35,883 nt of DNA from Rhodovibrionaceae bacterium (GTDB taxonomy: Bacteria; Pseudomonadota; Alphaproteobacteria; Kiloniellales; DSM-21159): positions 1 through 35,883 of the forward strand of contig JANQPZ010000154.1 in NCBI GenBank assembly GCA_028285215.1. The letters run 5' to 3'. Numbering within the stretch: the stretch's first letter is position 1; each line of letters opens with the position of its first letter. A program made the position numbers and the translations under genes. This document shows positions 1-8,054 of the stretch, piece after piece. The notes beneath the pieces are model-generated. The model saw only the letters and a program-made list of their open reading frames with translations, ran no database searches and had not been told where the DNA came from.

Positions 1-627
1 CTCCTCCAGATGGCGCTCCAGCCAGGCCACGGACTCGGCATCCAGGTGGTTGGTCGGCTCGTCCAGCAATAGCAGGTCAGGCTTCTGCAGCAGCAGGCGG
101 CAGAGCGCGACGCGCCGCCGCTCGCCGCCCGATAGCTTCGAGACCGCGGCCTCGCCCGGCGGGCAGCGCAGCGCGTCCATGGCGATCTCGACGGTGCGGT
201 CCAGGTCCCAGGCGTCGGCAGCGTCGATCTTCTCCTGAAGTTCCGCCTGCTCGGCGATCAAGGCGTCAAAGTCGGCATCGGGTTCGGCAAAGGCGTTGCT
301 GACCTCGTTGAAGCGGTCGACCAAGGCCTTCAGGCCGCCGAGGCCCTCCATGACGTTTTCGGCAACGGTCTTGTCGGGGTCGAGCGCCGGTTCCTGTGGC
401 AGGTAGCCGACCTTGGCCTCCTTTGCGGGCCAGGCCTCGCCGTTGAACTCGCTGTCCTCGCCGGCCATGATCCGCAGCAGCGTCGACTTGCCGGTACCGT
501 TAAGGCCAAGCACGCCGATCTTGGCGCCCGGCAGGAAATTGAGGTGCACGTCCTTCACCACGGTCTTGCCGCCGGGGTAGGTCTTCGACAGACCCTGCAT
601 GGAGTAGACGTACTGGTAGGAGGCCAT
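1..627 (-). CDS. ettA: Energy-dependent translational throttle protein EttA (ABC-F), 5' part only
   Basis: ABC-F ATPases bind the ribosomal E site; EttA gates entry into elongation according to ATP/ADP level. The first 209 residues are visible and the frame runs off the left edge. The start ATG is at 627-625 and reads MASYQYVYSMQGLSKTYPGG, a typical EttA N terminus. Walker A GLNGTGKS is at residues 41-48, the ABC signature LSGGERRRVALCR lies near residue 165, and Walker B LLLLDEPTNHLD follows. A linker with acidic helices separates Walker A and the signature, as in EttA. There is no transmembrane segment, which excludes an ABC exporter. No strong Shine-Dalgarno is visible before the ATG. The family call is secure; the EttA subfamily call rests on the N terminus and the spacing. 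Confidence 0.93.
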   Translation of the reverse strand, partial: MASYQYVYSMQGLSKTYPGGKTVVKDVHLNFLPGAKIGVLGLNGTGKSTLLRIMAGEDSEFNGEAWPAKEAKVGYLPQEPALDPDKTVAENVMEGLGGLKALVDRFNEVSNAFAEPDADFDALIAEQAELQEKIDAADAWDLDRTVEIAMDALRCPPGEAAVSKLSGGERRRVALCRLLLQKPDLLLLDEPTNHLDAESVAWLERHLEE

Positions 628-1047
628 CAGGCGCGCCCTTCGCTTAAGTGACTGGAGAGTTTGGCAACTAAAAGCCCATTCGGCGGCGCATCCTAGCGAC
701 GCGACGCCGGGCGTCAACGGGGCCAGATCACCGACGGCGATACCGGGGGCAGCGCCGGGCCTGGACAGTCCGCGAACCCGCTTGCGGAGGCGCCTAGGGA
801 GAGTCGGCCGCCGCCGGAAGGGTCGCTCGACGCCTCCTATGACCGAAAGACTGTAGAGGGCTCTTCTCTTCCGCCTCTCCGTTCCTGCGAGGGGACGCAG
901 GCTCATCGAAACCCTGAACTCTAAGGGGTGGTCGCACTCACGACATTGTGCAGAGCTTGTATGCTCACGGGTGATCGACCTCTCCCCTTGCGAGGCATAT
1001 ACACCCAGCCTCTCAAGGGTCATAGAAGGTCGTCGGGGGGCTACCCT
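628..1047. other. Divergent intergenic region between ettA and the winged-helix regulator
   Basis: This 420-base gap must hold the promoters for the leftward ettA gene and the rightward regulator gene. I see no convincing sigma-70 hexamer pair, RNA structure or conserved small ORF. The regulator frame is open back to a GTG at 928, but that extension (residues before Met at 1048) has no domain-like sequence. Confidence 0.4.
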
Positions 1048-2310
1048 ATGGACAGCAAGCGTCTGATCCCTCCAAAGGATGCAAAGAGGCTGCCGCAGCG
1101 AGAGCGCACACGGGCTTTTCGCCTAGGAAGGCAATGGATCGATCCCAAGGCGCGGGAGATCAGCGACGGTGTCAGCCGTCGCCGCGTGTCACCCCGCGCC
1201 ATGGCGGCGCTTTGCCTTCTCGTCGCTGCCGAGGGAGCGGTTGTGCGGCGTGAGGATTTCCTCGACGCGCTCTGGCCCGACGTTACGGTGGGTGAAGAAT
1301 CGGTCACCACTGCCTTGTCGGAACTGCGTCGAGCACTGGGCGACAAGCGCGGCGGCGACCGGATCATCGAGACAGTGAGTCGCGCCGGCTACCGATTGAC
1401 CGTTCCGGTGACGGTGGAGGAGGCTCCCGCTGCGCCGGCGGTATCCGAAGAAGCCATCGCGCTCGAGGCCTATACGCTGGTTCAGGATGCGCGGCGGCTG
1501 CGTGCGAGAGGCGATCGCAACAACGTGGAGCAAGCCGAGGAGTTGAGTCGTGTCGCCTGCGAGCTGGCACCTGGGTTCGCACTGGCACATGCTCATCACG
1601 CCGTTGCTGCCTGCTACCGTCAACTCTATCGCGGCGATGGCACGAGCCTCCTTATCGCCGCGCAGGCGGCACAGACGGGACGCCGCCTGCGACCGGATCT
1701 CGCCTATTGCCACGCGGCCGAGGGTTTTGCGCTCTATGCGGTCGGCGCGAACGACGCCGCCCGCGACGCTTTCGGCCGTGCCTTCGCCCGGGACCCGAAC
1801 GACTTCGATGCCCATTTCCTGGCAAGCTGCACGTTGTTCGCGATGGGTGAGCAGAGGGCCGCGGCGGCCGTGGCGGAGCGGGCGGCCGAATTGCGGCCGG
1901 ACGATTATCAGGCCCTGGGGCTCGCGGCCCGGGCGGCCCATGCTCTCCAGGAGCCTTGCCGGAGCGTTGCGCTGGCGGCACGGGCGTTGGCCCGCGTCGA
2001 TGCCAGGCTAGCCGCGGACCCCTTCGAGCCCAGGGCATTGTCTTTGCGCGCTCTCTTGCTGGCTCTTTTGGGACGCGAAGAGGAAGCTCGCGTCGCCGTC
2101 GAGACGGCAAGTGCAGCGCACAGTATTGTCCAGTATTACCTGATGGTTGCTCTTGCCCAGACCGGTGATGTCTCGGCTGCGCTCTCGCGTCTGGAGCAGC
2201 TTGTCGACGGTGGGTGGCGCCACAGCGACCTGTTGACCGTAGAGCCGGCACTCGCAGGGCTGAAAGCCGAGCGCCGTTTTGCATCGATGGCGTCCGCGCT
2301 GAGCCGCTGA
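1048..2310 (+). CDS. OmpR-type winged-helix transcriptional regulator with TPR-like C-terminal region
   Basis: The N-terminal ~105 residues form a Trans_reg_C winged helix: FRLGRQWIDPKAREIS at the start, then LDALWPDVTVGEESVTTALS and the closing ETVSRAGYRLTVPV hairpin typical of OmpR/CadC/ToxR DNA-binding domains. There is no receiver domain and no transmembrane segment. The remainder is Ala/Leu-rich helical repeat (for example ACELAPGFALAHAHHAVAAC and AFARDPNDFDAHFLASCTLF) resembling TPRs, as in soluble CadC-like regulators whose TPR part senses a protein or small ligand. I chose ATG at 1048 (420 aa) because a G-rich stretch lies about 8 bases upstream and homology begins soon after. The frame remains open to a GTG at 928. 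The target is unknown; the peroxiredoxin-rhodanese pair downstream is a candidate by proximity only. Confidence 0.75.
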   Translation: MDSKRLIPPKDAKRLPQRERTRAFRLGRQWIDPKAREISDGVSRRRVSPRAMAALCLLVAAEGAVVRREDFLDALWPDVTVGEESVTTALSELRRALGDKRGGDRIIETVSRAGYRLTVPVTVEEAPAAPAVSEEAIALEAYTLVQDARRLRARGDRNNVEQAEELSRVACELAPGFALAHAHHAVAACYRQLYRGDGTSLLIAAQAAQTGRRLRPDLAYCHAAEGFALYAVGANDAARDAFGRAFARDPNDFDAHFLASCTLFAMGEQRAAAAVAERAAELRPDDYQALGLAARAAHALQEPCRSVALAARALARVDARLAADPFEPRALSLRALLLALLGREEEARVAVETASAAHSIVQYYLMVALAQTGDVSAALSRLEQLVDGGWRHSDLLTVEPALAGLKAERRFASMASALSR

Positions 2311-2696
2311 AACGATCGAGCGAACGCACAGTGACTGGCGCTTTGAAAGCGTCCCCGCGAGCAAGTTGCATGGGTTGCGCTTGTCTTTGGCCCTTAGACT
2401 CGCGGTCTGAGGAACGCCCTTGTCTTTCCAGATCCCAGGGTCGCGCGCCGCATCAGCGGGGTCGCAGGATAGACCCGCCATTTTCGACGAATCGCTTTCG
2501 GAAGTTTTCAGAAAATCTTTCGGTTTCTTTCAGGTTTCTCAGTTTTCGAACCCTGTAACTGTCTCCATCGCAGCTTAGCGACATCACCGGTAACCCCGCT
2601 CGGGATCGGGCCGCGTGGGATTTTTGGCTGGCCGGGACGGCAGCTGTGCTGCGGGACGGACGTCATCGAATGCAAAAAGCGAATTGGAGAAAAGCA
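2311..2696. other. Intergenic region with small hairpin and AT-rich segment before the peroxiredoxin gene
   Basis: This 386-base gap contains a short hairpin at 2392-2412 (CCTTAGAC, loop TCGCG, GTCTGAGG; one T-G wobble) without a U tract. A T-rich block follows at about 2495-2550, with the 11-base palindrome TTTTCAGAAAA, unusual against the GC-rich surroundings. It probably holds the promoter of the peroxiredoxin gene, but I cannot assign hexamers or a regulator. Confidence 0.4.
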
Positions 2697-3356
2697 ATGC
2701 GAAAGTCTCTTGGCGATACCGCACCGGACTTCAGCGCGGACACCACAGAAGGCCGGATCCGGTTTCACGAATGGCTCGGAGAGTCCTGGTGCGTGTTCTT
2801 CTCGCACCCCAAGGACTTCACCCCCGTCTGCACGACCGAGTTAGGCGCAATGGCACGCATGATGCCGGAATTCGAGCAGCGAAGCGTCAAGGTGATCGGC
2901 ATCAGCGTCGATCCGCTGGAAGCTCACCAGCGATGGTCCAAAGACATCGAGGAGACGCAGGGACTGGCGCCTTGCTATCCTTTGATTGCCGATCCGGATT
3001 TGTCGGTTGCAAAGCTCTACGGGATGCTTCCGGACGCCGCCGGTACAGAGGCCGAGGGACGCACGGCGGCGGACAACCAGACTGTCCGAAACGTCTTCGT
3101 GATCGCACCCGACAAGACCATCAAGCTGATGATTACCTACCCGATGAGCACCGGACGGGATTTCGGTGAGATCCTGCGGGTCGTCGATTCCCTGCAGCTG
3201 ACAGAGCGCCATAAGGTCGCGACGCCGGCGAACTGGAGACAAGGCGAGGACGTGATCATCCTGCCGTCGCTTTCCGAAGAGGCGGCCCGTGCTGCGTTTC
3301 CCGACGGCTGGAAAGCACCGAAGCCCTATCTGCGTATTGTGCCGCAGCCGTCCTAA
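2697..3356 (+). CDS. 1-Cys peroxiredoxin (Prx6/AhpC-TSA type)
   Basis: Cytosolic thiol peroxidase that reduces hydrogen peroxide, organic peroxides or peroxynitrite. The active-site segment FFSHPKDFTPVCTTELG places the peroxidatic cysteine at Cys45, with Pro43 and Thr42 of the PxxxT/SxxC motif. The 219-aa length and C-terminal extension (YLRIVPQPS, preceded by NWRQGEDVIILPSLS) are characteristic of the Prx6 subfamily rather than the ~190-aa 2-Cys AhpC group. The only other cysteines are Cys32 and one near residue 94, so no classical resolving Cys-Pro motif is present. The start is ATG 2697 with GGAGA about 7 bases upstream; the frame is open further but without coding character. It lies 31 bases before the rhodanese gene, probably in one operon. 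Confidence 0.92.
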   Translation: MRKSLGDTAPDFSADTTEGRIRFHEWLGESWCVFFSHPKDFTPVCTTELGAMARMMPEFEQRSVKVIGISVDPLEAHQRWSKDIEETQGLAPCYPLIADPDLSVAKLYGMLPDAAGTEAEGRTAADNQTVRNVFVIAPDKTIKLMITYPMSTGRDFGEILRVVDSLQLTERHKVATPANWRQGEDVIILPSLSEEAARAAFPDGWKAPKPYLRIVPQPS

Positions 3357-3387
3357 CCGGCTTGACCTACAACCGAGGAAGACTCGC

Positions 3388-4302
3388 ATGTTTGCAACAT
3401 ACTTGCGCGCCTTGACGCTTTGCACAGTTGTGGCGGTCGCGGGACCGGCAGCCGCGGAGACCTATGCCAACGCGCACCTGCTCGTTTCAGCCGAGACGAT
3501 CGCGTCACGAACCGTTGGGGCGGCCGAAACGGACAGCGCAGAATCGCGCCCTCTTGTGATCCTGGACGTCCGACCGATCGAAGCCTTTGCGAAAGGTCGC
3601 ATTCCAGGGGCGCGCCAACTCGATCCCCAGGCCGTCGCCGATCCGGATTCTCCTGTCGAAGGTGCTTTGCGGCCGCTGGACGAGATAGCAAAGCTGCTTG
3701 GGGACCTGGGCGTGTCGGCGGCGGCTGACGTTGTCGTCTATGACGATAAGGGCGGTTTTCACGCTGCACGTATCTTCTGGCTTCTGGAGTACCTGGGGCA
3801 CCGCCGTGTCGGGCTGCTCGACGGCGGGATTCAGGCCTGGACGGCAGCCGGCCAAACGCTCGAGATCGGCAAACCCGAAGCCGTGACGCCGGGCGACGGT
3901 GCGACCAGCCGGTTTGCGTCGGCCCTAACGCCACGCCGCCACGCAACGGCCGATTGGATTCTCGAGCGGCAGAACAATGCGAAAACCATTGTCATCGACG
4001 TTCGGCCGAGTGCCGCCTTCGCCGAGGGCCACATTCCCTGGGCAAAGAACATCCCCTGGAAGGCCAACCTGAGCGCCGGCGGGACCATGAAGTCGGCAGG
4101 CGACCTGCGCGCTCACTTCGAGGCGCTGGGCGTAACGCCGGACGACAACATCGTGGTGCATTGCCAGAACGGCCTGGCTTCATCTCACAGTTACTTTGCC
4201 TTGCGTCTGCTCGGCTATTCGAAGGTGCGGACCTACCACCGCTCCTGGTCCGAGTGGGGTGCGGCGGATGACCTGCCAAAGGCCAGTCTGTCGGACGGAT
4301 AA
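3388..4302 (+). CDS. Exported two-domain rhodanese (thiosulfate/3-mercaptopyruvate sulfurtransferase type)
   Basis: Predicted periplasmic sulfurtransferase of 304 aa. A Sec signal peptide (MFATYLRALTLCTVVAVAG..) ends at an AAA-ET cleavage site near residue 23. Two rhodanese modules follow. The first (residues ~28-160) has VILDVRP and LLDGGIQAW, but its loop reads YDDKGGF, so it has no catalytic cysteine and is structural. The second (residues ~185-300) has IVIDVRPSAAFAEGHIP and the loop HCQNGLASS with Cys259 as the persulfide carrier. The arrangement matches SseA/TST-type enzymes. The start is ATG 3388 with GAGGAA about 8 bases upstream. It follows the peroxiredoxin gene closely, suggesting a joint role in thiol/persulfide or oxidant handling (inference). 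Substrate preference cannot be read from the sequence. Confidence 0.88.
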   Translation: MFATYLRALTLCTVVAVAGPAAAETYANAHLLVSAETIASRTVGAAETDSAESRPLVILDVRPIEAFAKGRIPGARQLDPQAVADPDSPVEGALRPLDEIAKLLGDLGVSAAADVVVYDDKGGFHAARIFWLLEYLGHRRVGLLDGGIQAWTAAGQTLEIGKPEAVTPGDGATSRFASALTPRRHATADWILERQNNAKTIVIDVRPSAAFAEGHIPWAKNIPWKANLSAGGTMKSAGDLRAHFEALGVTPDDNIVVHCQNGLASSHSYFALRLLGYSKVRTYHRSWSEWGAADDLPKASLSDG

Positions 4303-4345
4303 TCGCCGTGCCGCGATCTCCTGGACAGTAGTCGTTTCAATAAGG

Positions 4346-4383
4346 TCGACGCCTCCGTGCCCTGGAGAGCGCGGAGGCGTCGA
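4346..4383. terminator. Perfect 12-bp hairpin between convergent genes
   Basis: TCGACGCCTCCG (4346-4357) and CGGAGGCGTCGA (4372-4383) are exact reverse complements around a 14-base loop. It lies 43 bases past the rhodanese stop and 44 bases before the stop of the convergent MprF-like gene, the expected place for a bidirectional terminator. Neither strand has a clean U tract, so termination could be weak or Rho-assisted. Confidence 0.6.
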
Positions 4384-4427
4384 ACATGAACCCCGGTACC
4401 AACGAACACTTTCTGTTCCGAGACACG

Positions 4428-6572
4428 TCAGCTTCGGGCTTGCTCGACGCAGGCCTCAGCAGGACCGCCCTTGTCTCCTCCGTCTTCTGCCTTCCCGCAA
4501 TAGGGAGAGAGATGCGCTGACTGCAGCGGAGGCTGCGTTCCGGCGGTCTGCGGTTCGTCGGGACCTTTCCGGCAGAGGCGGTAGGCGGCGACGGCAGCTC
4601 CAATCAGAGCCGGGCCGGGACGCCGGGCCAGGTAGCGCGGTTCCCAGTCCGGCCGAAAGCTGGACTTGAACTGTCGCAACCCCTGCAGGCCGTGGAAGCG
4701 GGCGCCGCGACGGTAGACGGCATGGCCGATCCTCTCGACTCGGGATGTGCTCTCTTCGAGACCGCTCAGCGGCGCCATGCAGAGATTGAAACGCAGAGCC
4801 CCGGAGGCCTTCGCAGCCATTGCGGCCGCGAGGACGAGTGCATGCATGGTGCCGGCCGGCACGTCGGCACGGTTGCGCATGAGATCCAGCGCCCATTCCG
4901 ATCCGTCGCCGCTGACCCAGAGGCTGATAAACGCACAGCAGCTTCCGTTGTGCCTGGCTTCAAACACGGGGAAGCGGGCAACGTAGTCAGGCTCAAAGTG
5001 CCCGGTGGAAAACGACCGCTCTCGTCCGCGTTTGCCTTCGCGCCAGATCCGGGCCACCTCCGCGAGTCCTTGCAAGGGCGCCTGGCCGGGAGCGTGCTGT
5101 AGGATCTCGACACCCGCTTTTTCGGCCTGGCGCGCTTTGCGGCGCAGGTCTCTCCGCTCTGATCCTGCGAGATCGAAGGTTTTCAGATCCAGGACGGCCT
5201 CGTGGCCGATGCAGTCGGTGCGCAATCCCTGAGCGCGGCAGATCGCGGCCGCATCCGGTCCGATCTTGTAGAGAACCGCGTTGTGAGACCCGAGCTCGAC
5301 CGCGTGACGACGGAAGCGCTCGACCAGTTCGGGCCAGGAGCCGTGGGGCGCGACCGGATCGCCCATTGCGACAAGCGTTCGGCCGCTTTGCCCATACATC
5401 ACAAAGCCGTCCGCGTGCTGCGAGAAGACGAACCTCTTGTCACCGAGGAAGGCCAGATTCGCCTCGGCACGATGACTTTTCGTGATGGCCTGAGCGATGC
5501 GGGATGAATCAAGAGTCGCGGAGGGTGGGGGTGCCGGGTCGATCGTGCACGACTGTCGCACCACCGAACGCCATTTCGTCGTCGGACGCCAGGCTTGCCG
5601 AAGGGCAGCGGCCAAGGGGCGTGTGCGGCCGGTGCCCAACTCGGCATCGGTCAGCAACAGAAGAGCCAGGCAGAAAGGCAGTCCGAAGTAGATCAGGCGA
5701 AAACAGATGATCCCGGCCAGCAGGGAGTCCACCGGAGCCTCGGGGAGCGCGATCAGAAGAACGCCCTCGAAGGCACCGATCCCGCCGGGTGTGTTCGACA
5801 GCAGTCCCGCGCCCAGCGCGGCGATATAGGCGATCAAGACGATGCCGAGGCTTGCCTCGACCCCCGCCGGTAGAAGGACCCACAGGGCAAGTCCCGCCGG
5901 CAGAACGTCGAGTGCGGCGAGCAGTGTCTGCCGCAACATCAGCTTTCGACTGGGGAGAAAGACCTTCCGCCCGAAGAGAGACAGCTCGATGCCTCGGGTC
6001 GACAAAAGCAGCGCATAGATCGCCAGGACAGCCAGACCTGCAGCGATCACTTCGACCTGAGAGACTCCGGCCATTGCGGAGACCGAATGGCTCGCCAGCA
6101 GAGTCATGACGGCGAAGACGACGGCCAGCCCCAAGAGAAAACCGGAGGTGACCAGCGCCGAGGCCGCCGCGGCATCCTTCGGGGTGACCCTCTGGTCGCG
6201 CAGAATGCGCCAGCGCACAAAGCTGCCGACCACCAGCCCGAACCCAAGCGCTTGCCCCAAGCCGGTTGCAGCTACGCCCGATCGGAGGAGATCCCGCAGA
6301 GGCAGCCGCCGACCGATCAGACCGAAGGCGAGAACATCGTAAGACGCGATGGCGGCGTAGCTGACCGCAGTCAAGAGGATGCCGAGAAGAACTGTCGGCA
6401 AGGAAACGCCGGCGACGTGCGCGAAGGTCGCGTCGAGACTCAGGCCTTGGAAACGATCACGCAGGACATGTATGGCGATCAGCAGACAGAGCGTAGCAGT
6501 CGCCGTCCGCGTCAAGATCGAGACTGTCTCTGCGTTAGCGCTTGAACGACGGTTGGCGAATGAATTCGGCAA
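4428..6572 (-). CDS. mprF: MprF-like bifunctional phosphatidylglycerol aminoacyltransferase/flippase
   Basis: Integral membrane protein of 714 aa. The N-terminal ~320 residues hold multiple hydrophobic helices of the LPG synthase flippase type, including LSNTPGGIGAFEGVLLIALP, the family's conserved signature segment. The C-terminal ~350 residues form the DUF2156 GNAT-like aminoacyltransferase domain, with FVMYGQSGRTLVAMGDPVAP, RRDLRRKARQAEKAGVE and the final FKSSFRPDWEPRYL. MprF enzymes transfer lysine or alanine from aminoacyl-tRNA to phosphatidylglycerol and translocate the product, lowering surface negative charge and sensitivity to cationic peptides. It is shorter than the ~840-aa Gram-positive proteins because fewer N-terminal helices are present. 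The start is TTG at 6572-6570, preceded by AGGAAAG 11 bases upstream; no better ATG is visible. The amino acid donor is undetermined. Confidence 0.88.
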   Translation of the reverse strand: MPNSFANRRSSANAETVSILTRTATATLCLLIAIHVLRDRFQGLSLDATFAHVAGVSLPTVLLGILLTAVSYAAIASYDVLAFGLIGRRLPLRDLLRSGVAATGLGQALGFGLVVGSFVRWRILRDQRVTPKDAAAASALVTSGFLLGLAVVFAVMTLLASHSVSAMAGVSQVEVIAAGLAVLAIYALLLSTRGIELSLFGRKVFLPSRKLMLRQTLLAALDVLPAGLALWVLLPAGVEASLGIVLIAYIAALGAGLLSNTPGGIGAFEGVLLIALPEAPVDSLLAGIICFRLIYFGLPFCLALLLLTDAELGTGRTRPLAAALRQAWRPTTKWRSVVRQSCTIDPAPPPSATLDSSRIAQAITKSHRAEANLAFLGDKRFVFSQHADGFVMYGQSGRTLVAMGDPVAPHGSWPELVERFRRHAVELGSHNAVLYKIGPDAAAICRAQGLRTDCIGHEAVLDLKTFDLAGSERRDLRRKARQAEKAGVEILQHAPGQAPLQGLAEVARIWREGKRGRERSFSTGHFEPDYVARFPVFEARHNGSCCAFISLWVSGDGSEWALDLMRNRADVPAGTMHALVLAAAMAAKASGALRFNLCMAPLSGLEESTSRVERIGHAVYRRGARFHGLQGLRQFKSSFRPDWEPRYLARRPGPALIGAAVAAYRLCRKGPDEPQTAGTQPPLQSAHLSPYCGKAEDGGDKGGPAEACVEQARS

Positions 6573-6852
6573 GCTTGTTTCGCTTTCCTAAAATAATTCA
6601 GACGCAAAGATGCCTTTGAAGTCTTTCTCTGGCGTAAATCTGATAGCGGATTTCCGAAATGATCTATGTGCTTTAATGAATTTCGAGAAATTGTAGAACA
6701 GTCACTCTTGTATTCTTCTTATGAGTGAGCTCTATTGCGGTGTTTCGGTGAGTTTTCATTTTATCTGCAGGGCGAAATGCCTTGCGTTCGTATCCATCAA
6801 GCTTACAGGGCGCGCAAGCGCGCCTTGGCGCGGCGCGGACGCAAATCTTGAA
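6573..6852. other. AT-rich intergenic region between mprF and the RES-Xre operon
   Basis: This segment is markedly AT-richer than its surroundings between about 6590 and 6780. It has a tight GC hairpin at 6809-6824 (GGCGCGC, AA, GCGCGCC). A 28-codon frame starts at 6610, but it has no clear ribosome site and I do not call it. The mprF promoter must lie here. Confidence 0.4.
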
Positions 6853-6881
6853 TTGCAAATTGGCAGATAAGTTCCTATACC
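6853..6881 (+). promoter_or_regulatory. Predicted sigma-70 promoter of the RES-Xre operon
   Basis: TTGCAA (6853-6858) and TATACC (6876-6881) are separated by 17 bases and end 25 bases before the antitoxin ATG. They are overlapped by an inverted repeat that could be the autoregulatory operator. Confidence 0.55.
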
Positions 6882-6891
6882 TTGCCAAATT
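6857..6891. promoter_or_regulatory. Operator-like inverted repeat over the RES-Xre promoter
   Basis: AAATTGGCA (6857-6865) and TGCCAAATT (6883-6891) match as inverted repeats at 8 of 9 positions, with TTGGCA/TGCCAA exact. The arms straddle the -10 element. Type II antitoxins usually repress their own operon by binding such a site; binding by this Xre protein is inferred. Confidence 0.5.
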
Positions 6892-6906
6892 ACATAGAGC
6901 AGCACC

Positions 6907-7323
6907 ATGCCAGAACTTCGGCTCCTCGACAGAAGTCCAGCCGTGCCCGAGCGTCCCGCGATCACCGATGCGGAGGCCGCGGCCATGGCGCGGGCGGTGC
7001 CCAACCTCTTCAAGCGATGGGGGGTCACGGACAGCCAAGCCTGTACTTTGCTCGGCGGGCTCTCGCCACGCACCTGGGCGCGCTGGAAGTCGGGCGGTGC
7101 CGGGCGACTGCCGCGAGACCTCAAGGCGCGTCTGTCGAACCTGATGGGCATTCACAAGGCGCTGCGCCTGATTTTCCGCGAGCCGGAGCGCGGCTACGCT
7201 TGGGTGGTGAAGCCGAACGCGGCGTTCGGTGGGCGCTCGGCTCTGGAGGTTATGCTGGAGGGCGAACTGACCGACCTGATGCGGGTGCGCAGGTACCTGG
7301 ACGCGGAGCGGGGCGCCTGGTGA
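6907..7323 (+). CDS. Xre/MbcA/ParS-type antitoxin (DUF2384) of RES-Xre system
   Basis: Antitoxin of 138 aa. Residues ~20-60 form the Xre-like helix-turn-helix (LFKRWGVTDSQACTLLGGLS, then RTWARWKSG). The C terminus has the MbcA/ParS toxin-binding domain: FREPERGYAWVVKPNAAF followed by GGRSALEVMLEGELTDLMRV and YLDAERGAW, the hallmark of DUF2384. In this family the C-terminal tail inserts into the toxin's active site. The stop overlaps the toxin start by GTGA (7320-7323), so translation is coupled. The start is ATG 6907; only a weak ribosome site (AGAGC) precedes it, about 9 bases away. The promoter and operator-like repeat upstream suggest autoregulation. Confidence 0.93.
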   Translation: MPELRLLDRSPAVPERPAITDAEAAAMARAVPNLFKRWGVTDSQACTLLGGLSPRTWARWKSGGAGRLPRDLKARLSNLMGIHKALRLIFREPERGYAWVVKPNAAFGGRSALEVMLEGELTDLMRVRRYLDAERGAW

Positions 7324-8030
7324 CGGCGAAAGGCCCGTCCCTGACCAGGGTGGTTTGGCCGAGGACTCACCGCATCATCCGCTCCCGCTTTCCCCCCATT
7401 GACCTCTTCGAAGACATTGCCGACCCAGCCGACTGGGACGCCATCGCCAGTGCCGAGAGCAAGACGAATCCACGCCTTGCCGCGTCCGTCGGCCTGTTGG
7501 ACCTGGTGCCGCCGTCGCGTCGTGTGGCCGGACCCGGTGCGACTTGGCTGATGGCGCCCTTCGTGCATGTCTCGCGAGATCGCCGCAGCCGCTTCTCCGA
7601 CGGTCGCTACGGTGTCTACTACGCGGGGGATCGCTTCGAGGTGGCTCTGTTCGAGACGATCCATCACCACAGCCGTTTCATGGCCGCAACCCAGGAGGCG
7701 TCCGGATGGAGCTCGGATTTCCGGGAGCTGGTCGGTGCCATTGATCGGGAGTTGCACGACATCCGCGGCGCCCGGGCCTGGGCCGACTGTCTGGATCCGG
7801 ACGACTACGGTCCGTCGCAGAAGCTGGGAGCGCGGCTGCGCAATGCGGGTTCGGACGGCATTGTCTATCCCAGCGTGCGCTATCCCGGCGGCGATTGCAT
7901 CGCCATCTTCTGGCCCGATGCGATTTCGATCCCGGTTCAGTCCCGCCACCTCCGCTATCACTGGGACGGCGGCCGCGTCGACCGTATCCGCGACCTTGGC
8001 AGTGGAGAAGTCTTCGCGGTCGAAGTTTAG
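7320..8030 (+). CDS. RES-domain toxin (NAD+-degrading family)
   Basis: RES toxins resemble ADP-ribosyltransferases and deplete NAD+ in the cell, as shown for MbcT and other RES proteins. The 236-aa product has the RES segments: RFSDGRYGVYYAGDRFEVAL with Arg97 and Tyr100/101, the nearby Glu112 of LFETIHHH, and the C-terminal GSDGIVYPSVRYPGGDCIAI with Ser185. These correspond to the conserved Arg, Tyr, Glu and Ser of the family. The start is GTG 7320, overlapping the antitoxin stop; the frame is open upstream only through the antitoxin gene. The ~60 N-terminal residues (IIRSRFPPIDLFEDIADPAD) are also usual for RES proteins. It appears intact. Its stop lies 24 bases from the stop of the convergent SRPBCC gene. 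Confidence 0.93.
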   Translation: MTAKGPSLTRVVWPRTHRIIRSRFPPIDLFEDIADPADWDAIASAESKTNPRLAASVGLLDLVPPSRRVAGPGATWLMAPFVHVSRDRRSRFSDGRYGVYYAGDRFEVALFETIHHHSRFMAATQEASGWSSDFRELVGAIDRELHDIRGARAWADCLDPDDYGPSQKLGARLRNAGSDGIVYPSVRYPGGDCIAIFWPDAISIPVQSRHLRYHWDGGRVDRIRDLGSGEVFAVEV

Positions 8031-8054
8031 GATCGGGTACCGTTCGCTTCCCGT

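Noticed and set aside
928-1047. Upstream extension of the winged-helix regulator to GTG 928
   Set aside because: The extra 40 residues have no domain-like sequence, and ATG 1048 has a better ribosome context.
6610-6696. 28-codon frame in the AT-rich gap before the RES-Xre operon
   Set aside because: No ribosome site, no recognisable motif and very short.
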